From: an uncultured Clostridia bacterium
GTDB lineage: Bacteria; Bacillota; Clostridia; Oscillospirales; Acutalibacteraceae
Assembly: GCA_946626015.1 (NCBI GenBank)
Contig: CAMOTT010000009.1
Span: 1 to 25,840 of the forward strand
Length of the DNA stretch: 25,840 nucleotides
Direction: 5' to 3'
Below, piece after piece: positions 23,774 through 25,840 of this stretch. Positions within the stretch are counted from its first letter, which is position 1, and the number at the start of each line of letters is the position of its first letter. Under the pieces are notes generated by a model, which did no database searches, was not told the DNA's origin, and worked only from the letters and a program-made list of their open reading frames with translations. Both the position numbers and the translations under genes were made by a program.

Positions 23774-23955
23774 GAACGACGTGTTACGCTTGCACGGAAC
23801 GCGATGTGCGCTCCGCGCGTGAAAAGGAACACATCACATCGCTGCGAGTAAAACGAGCAACATTACTGAGCCGTTCCTTTTGGAGCGGTTTTTTGTCCGC
23901 TCCGTCCGCCTTTCTCGTTTTAAAGGATTGCATATTTAATGCTTTTTCGGTATAA
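23774..23955 (+). other. Structured non-coding stretch ending in an intrinsic terminator
   Basis: No gene is supported here. GCGATGTG (23801-23808) pairs with CACATCGC (23835-23842). Further on CCGTTCC (23871-23877) pairs with GGAGCGG (23882-23888), with one G-T pair and loop TTTT, followed by six T: a plausible terminator. The same GGAGCGG can pair instead with CCGCTCC (23897-23903), so the two hairpins exclude each other. No promoter was found directly upstream. It could be a small RNA, an attenuator that lost its gene, or remains of a mobile element. Confidence 0.4.
23871..23894 (+). terminator. Possible intrinsic terminator in the structured stretch
   Basis: A 7-bp stem CCGTTCC/GGAGCGG with loop TTTT is followed by six T. 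A competing stem (GGAGCGG with CCGCTCC at 23897-23903) would break it. Confidence 0.5.
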
Positions 23956-24203
23956 TGGGAAAAGAGTTTGTTAAACCGGTATGCGGGCAAAAACGGGAAA
24001 ACGCGCTTTGTGGACGGCATACCGATAGTGTCGGCAAAGTATCAGCTCTGGAATGACTGGCCGGGCTGAACAGTAACGGTGAATTTGTCGAGGGAGGCGA
24101 TACCATGGCGGCGGTAGAAAAGCTTGTCAACAGTTTCGACTCTGATACGCGTTTGGTCTCGCCGTCGCAGTTTATGGAACGGATCGCTTCAAACTGCGGA
24201 TAA
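23956..24203 (+). pseudogene. Frameshifted C-terminal remnant of a lost gene
   Basis: Two adjacent reading frames carry protein-like sequence without start signals. The first (23956-24069) reads WEKSLLNRYAGKNGKTRFVD then GIPIVSAKYQLWNDWPG and a stop. The second (about 24060-24203) continues seamlessly as GLNSNGEFVEGGDTMAAVEK and LVNSFDSDTRLVSPSQFMER, ending IASNCG and a stop. One single-base indel near 24058-24062 joins them into an 80-residue tail. The pattern (GKPIVSAKYxLW, then a charged helix and VSPSQFMERI) weakly recalls the C-terminus of GxGYxYP-type proteins, but I cannot name the family with confidence. Nothing of the N-terminal part remains, so this is a decayed fragment upstream of tcdA. 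Confidence 0.5.
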
Positions 24204-24272
24204 GGTTTAAATTCCGAAAGGCAAGTCGTATTATAATTTCCGGCTTGCAAAAATTGAATTTTGGTGAGTATT

Positions 24273-25037
24273 ATGTTAAATCAGTTTTCAAGAACCGAGC
24301 TTCTCCTTGGTAAAGAAGCGATGGAAAAATTACATTCAAGCCGCGTGGCGGTTTTCGGCATCGGCGGCGTGGGCGGTTACGTCTGCGAGGCGCTTATCCG
24401 GAGCGGCGTGGGTAAATTTGACCTGATCGACGACGACAAGATCTGCCTGACTAACATCAACCGCCAGATCATAGCCACGAGGAAAACCGTCGGCCAATAC
24501 AAGGTCGACGTTATGAAGGAGCGGATGCTCGATATCTATCCCCAGGCGGAGGTGACTGTGCGCAAATGCTTTTTCCTGCCCGAAAACGCCGGGGACTTTC
24601 CCTTTGACGAATACGACTATATCGTGGACGCCATCGATACGGTCTCCGCGAAGCTGGAGCTCGTCATGCAGGCGCAGAAGCACAACGTTCCCATCATCAG
24701 CTGCATGGGCGCGGGCAACAAGCTCGACGGCAGCCAGTTCCGGGTGGCCGACATTTACAAGACCCGTATGTGCCCCCTTGCCAAGGTAATGCGCTATGAG
24801 CTGCGCAAACGCGGCGTCAAAAAGCTGAAGGTCGTCTATTCGGAGGAGCAGCCCACCAGACCCGTTGAGGATATGTCCATAAGCTGCCGGACGCACTGTA
24901 TCTGCCCCCCGGGAGCACAGCGTAAATGCACACAGCGCCGGGATATCCCGGGCAGCGTCGCCTTTGTGCCCTCTGCGGCAGGGCTGCTGATCGCGGGAGA
25001 AGTGGTAAAGGATCTGACGATCAGGAAAAAAGGATAA
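24273..25037 (+). CDS. tcdA: tRNA threonylcarbamoyladenosine dehydratase (TcdA/CsdL)
   Basis: The 254-aa protein is a ThiF/E1-like adenylyltransferase: GIGGVGG (29-35) nucleotide loop, LIDDDKICLTNINRQ (about 51-65), DYIVDAIDTVSAKLEL, CMGAGNKLDGSQF, and the C-terminal RRDIPGSVAFVPSAAGLLIA typical of TcdA (YgdL). It uses ATP to cyclise t6A37 to ct6A in tRNAs that read ANN codons. A Cys-rich stretch near the C-terminus (CRTHCICPPGAQRKC) is longer than in the E. coli form. ATG at 24273 has GGTGAG four bases upstream; an in-frame TTG at 24261 is less likely. A TATAAT at 24232-24237 is a candidate -10 without a clear -35. Confidence 0.93.
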   Translation: MLNQFSRTELLLGKEAMEKLHSSRVAVFGIGGVGGYVCEALIRSGVGKFDLIDDDKICLTNINRQIIATRKTVGQYKVDVMKERMLDIYPQAEVTVRKCFFLPENAGDFPFDEYDYIVDAIDTVSAKLELVMQAQKHNVPIISCMGAGNKLDGSQFRVADIYKTRMCPLAKVMRYELRKRGVKKLKVVYSEEQPTRPVEDMSISCRTHCICPPGAQRKCTQRRDIPGSVAFVPSAAGLLIAGEVVKDLTIRKKG

Positions 25038-25109
25038 AACCGGCAAAAACCGTTGCCCAATGGATCGAAACAAATTGCTTGTGAACGCAATAAACAATCG
25101 GAGGTAATC

Positions 25110-25826
25110 ATGAAACTGATTTTTATCGGAACTTCCCACGGCGTGCCCGAACCGGACCGCCGCTGTTCCTCCTGCCTTTTGGAGGTCAACGGATGCTATT
25201 ATATTATCGATATGGGAACCCAGGTAGTGGATGACCTGAAAAAACGCGGAATATCAATGGAAAATATCCGCCTTGTGATCTGCTCCCATTCGCATGGGGA
25301 TCACACGGACGGACTAATCTCTTTTGTTGATCTGTTGAACTGGTATTTTAAAACCGCCGATCCGTTGATACTGCTCCCGGACAGCAGGCTGATACCTCCC
25401 CTGCGCGCCTGGATCACGGCAACGGAGGGGAAACCTCCCCGTGACGGCCTGCGGATCGAGACCTTCCGCGAGGGTGCCGTGTTTGAAGACGAAAACCTTC
25501 AGATAAGGGCGGTCAGGACAAAGCACTGCGAATTTTCTTACGCCTTTTTGATAGAATCCGGGGGCAAAAAAGTTTTCTTTACAAATGACCTCTGCCGCCC
25601 TTCGGTGGATTTTCCTCAGGCGGCCTTTGACCTGGAGCCGGAGCTGCTCGTGTGTGAGGCGGCGCATTTTTCGCCAGAGGACTGCCTTCCGTTTTTTGAA
25701 AAAACCAAGGCGAAAAAGGTCCTGTTCACCCACGTCAACGACAAACGCTGGGCTGAGGTTTTATCCCGGCAGCTTGCGGAACCCCACCCCTATGAATTAG
25801 GGTTGCCTTTGACGGGCTTGAAATAG
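25110..25826 (+). CDS. MBL-fold metallo-hydrolase
   Basis: The 238-aa protein starts MKLIFIGTSHGVPEPDRRCS and has the metallo-beta-lactamase-fold motif HSHGDH (60-65). FFTNDLCRP (metal-binding Asp region) and LFTHVND (distal His) follow at the expected spacing. The N-terminal GTSHGVP with an early Cys pair (CSSC) resembles the RNase Z/PhnP-like branch (beta-CASP absent). The substrate is not predictable; phosphodiester or lactone hydrolysis are typical of this branch. GGAGG lies six bases before the ATG. It follows tcdA by 72 bases on the same strand and may be cotranscribed. The protein is complete; only 14 bases remain to the window end. Confidence 0.88.
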   Translation: MKLIFIGTSHGVPEPDRRCSSCLLEVNGCYYIIDMGTQVVDDLKKRGISMENIRLVICSHSHGDHTDGLISFVDLLNWYFKTADPLILLPDSRLIPPLRAWITATEGKPPRDGLRIETFREGAVFEDENLQIRAVRTKHCEFSYAFLIESGGKKVFFTNDLCRPSVDFPQAAFDLEPELLVCEAAHFSPEDCLPFFEKTKAKKVLFTHVNDKRWAEVLSRQLAEPHPYELGLPLTGLK

Positions 25827-25840
25827 TTATTTGAATATTT

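Noticed and set aside
23784..24020. 78-codon minus-strand frame in the tRNA-tcdA gap
   Set aside because: It crosses structured non-coding sequence and the antisense of the pseudogene, has no ribosome binding site and a basic low-information product.
1..25840. CRISPR array, insertion sequence, integrase or phage genes
   Set aside because: No regularly spaced repeats, transposase or integrase-like products were found on either strand.

Overview
The window looks like chromosome from a spore-forming Firmicute of class Clostridia, probably an Oscillospiraceae/Ruminococcaceae-type gut bacterium. The support is a SpoVAE homologue beside a DUF421 protein, a PdaA-type (spore-cortex) polysaccharide deacetylase, DUF4830 and DUF4474 proteins, Gram-positive style AddB and Asp23, lipoproteins with Thr-rich spacers, and strong AGGAGG-like ribosome binding sites. 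No phage, plasmid or CRISPR signal is present. The taxon is inferred from gene families.

Layout. (1) 1-1237, minus: an NfeD-like membrane protein followed by an SPFH/Band 7 protein that runs off the left edge, behind a recognisable promoter. (2) 1603-4235: a plus-strand PdaA-like lipoprotein overlaps tail-to-tail with a minus-strand set DUF421 -> spoVAE -> DUF4830. (3) 4279-9438, plus: a strong promoter, a compact cytoplasmic GH2 glycosidase, then addB, closed by a terminator. (4) 9550-19929, minus: a long co-directional block in transcription order: unknown 598-aa membrane protein, MITE-like repeat, class B PBP, MinD-like ATPase, mnmE, orphan peptide-type solute-binding lipoprotein, a pair of 18-bp direct repeats, Asp23/Gls24 protein, recG. 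(5) 20140-23542, plus: CPBP protease and tadA as a pair, then a separately promoted DUF4474/InlB-repeat lipoprotein with its own terminator. (6) 23570-24272: tRNA-Arg(CCT) with promoter and terminator, a structured non-coding stretch, and the frameshifted tail of a dead gene. (7) 24273-25826, plus: tcdA and an MBL-fold hydrolase.

How the genes work together. The minus block mixes cell-shape and envelope functions (PBP, MinD, Asp23, the unknown membrane protein, the binding lipoprotein) with tRNA modification (mnmE) and DNA repair (recG). Three proteins act on tRNA (MnmE at U34, TadA at A34, TcdA at t6A37) but sit in three separate units. AddB and RecG, both recombinational repair proteins, converge on one terminator. 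The most promising unknown is the 598-aa membrane protein leading into the PBP/MinD genes. The most interesting non-coding signals are the MITE-like element, the 18-bp direct repeats, the face-to-face promoters near 20.0 kb, and the alternative hairpins after the tRNA.
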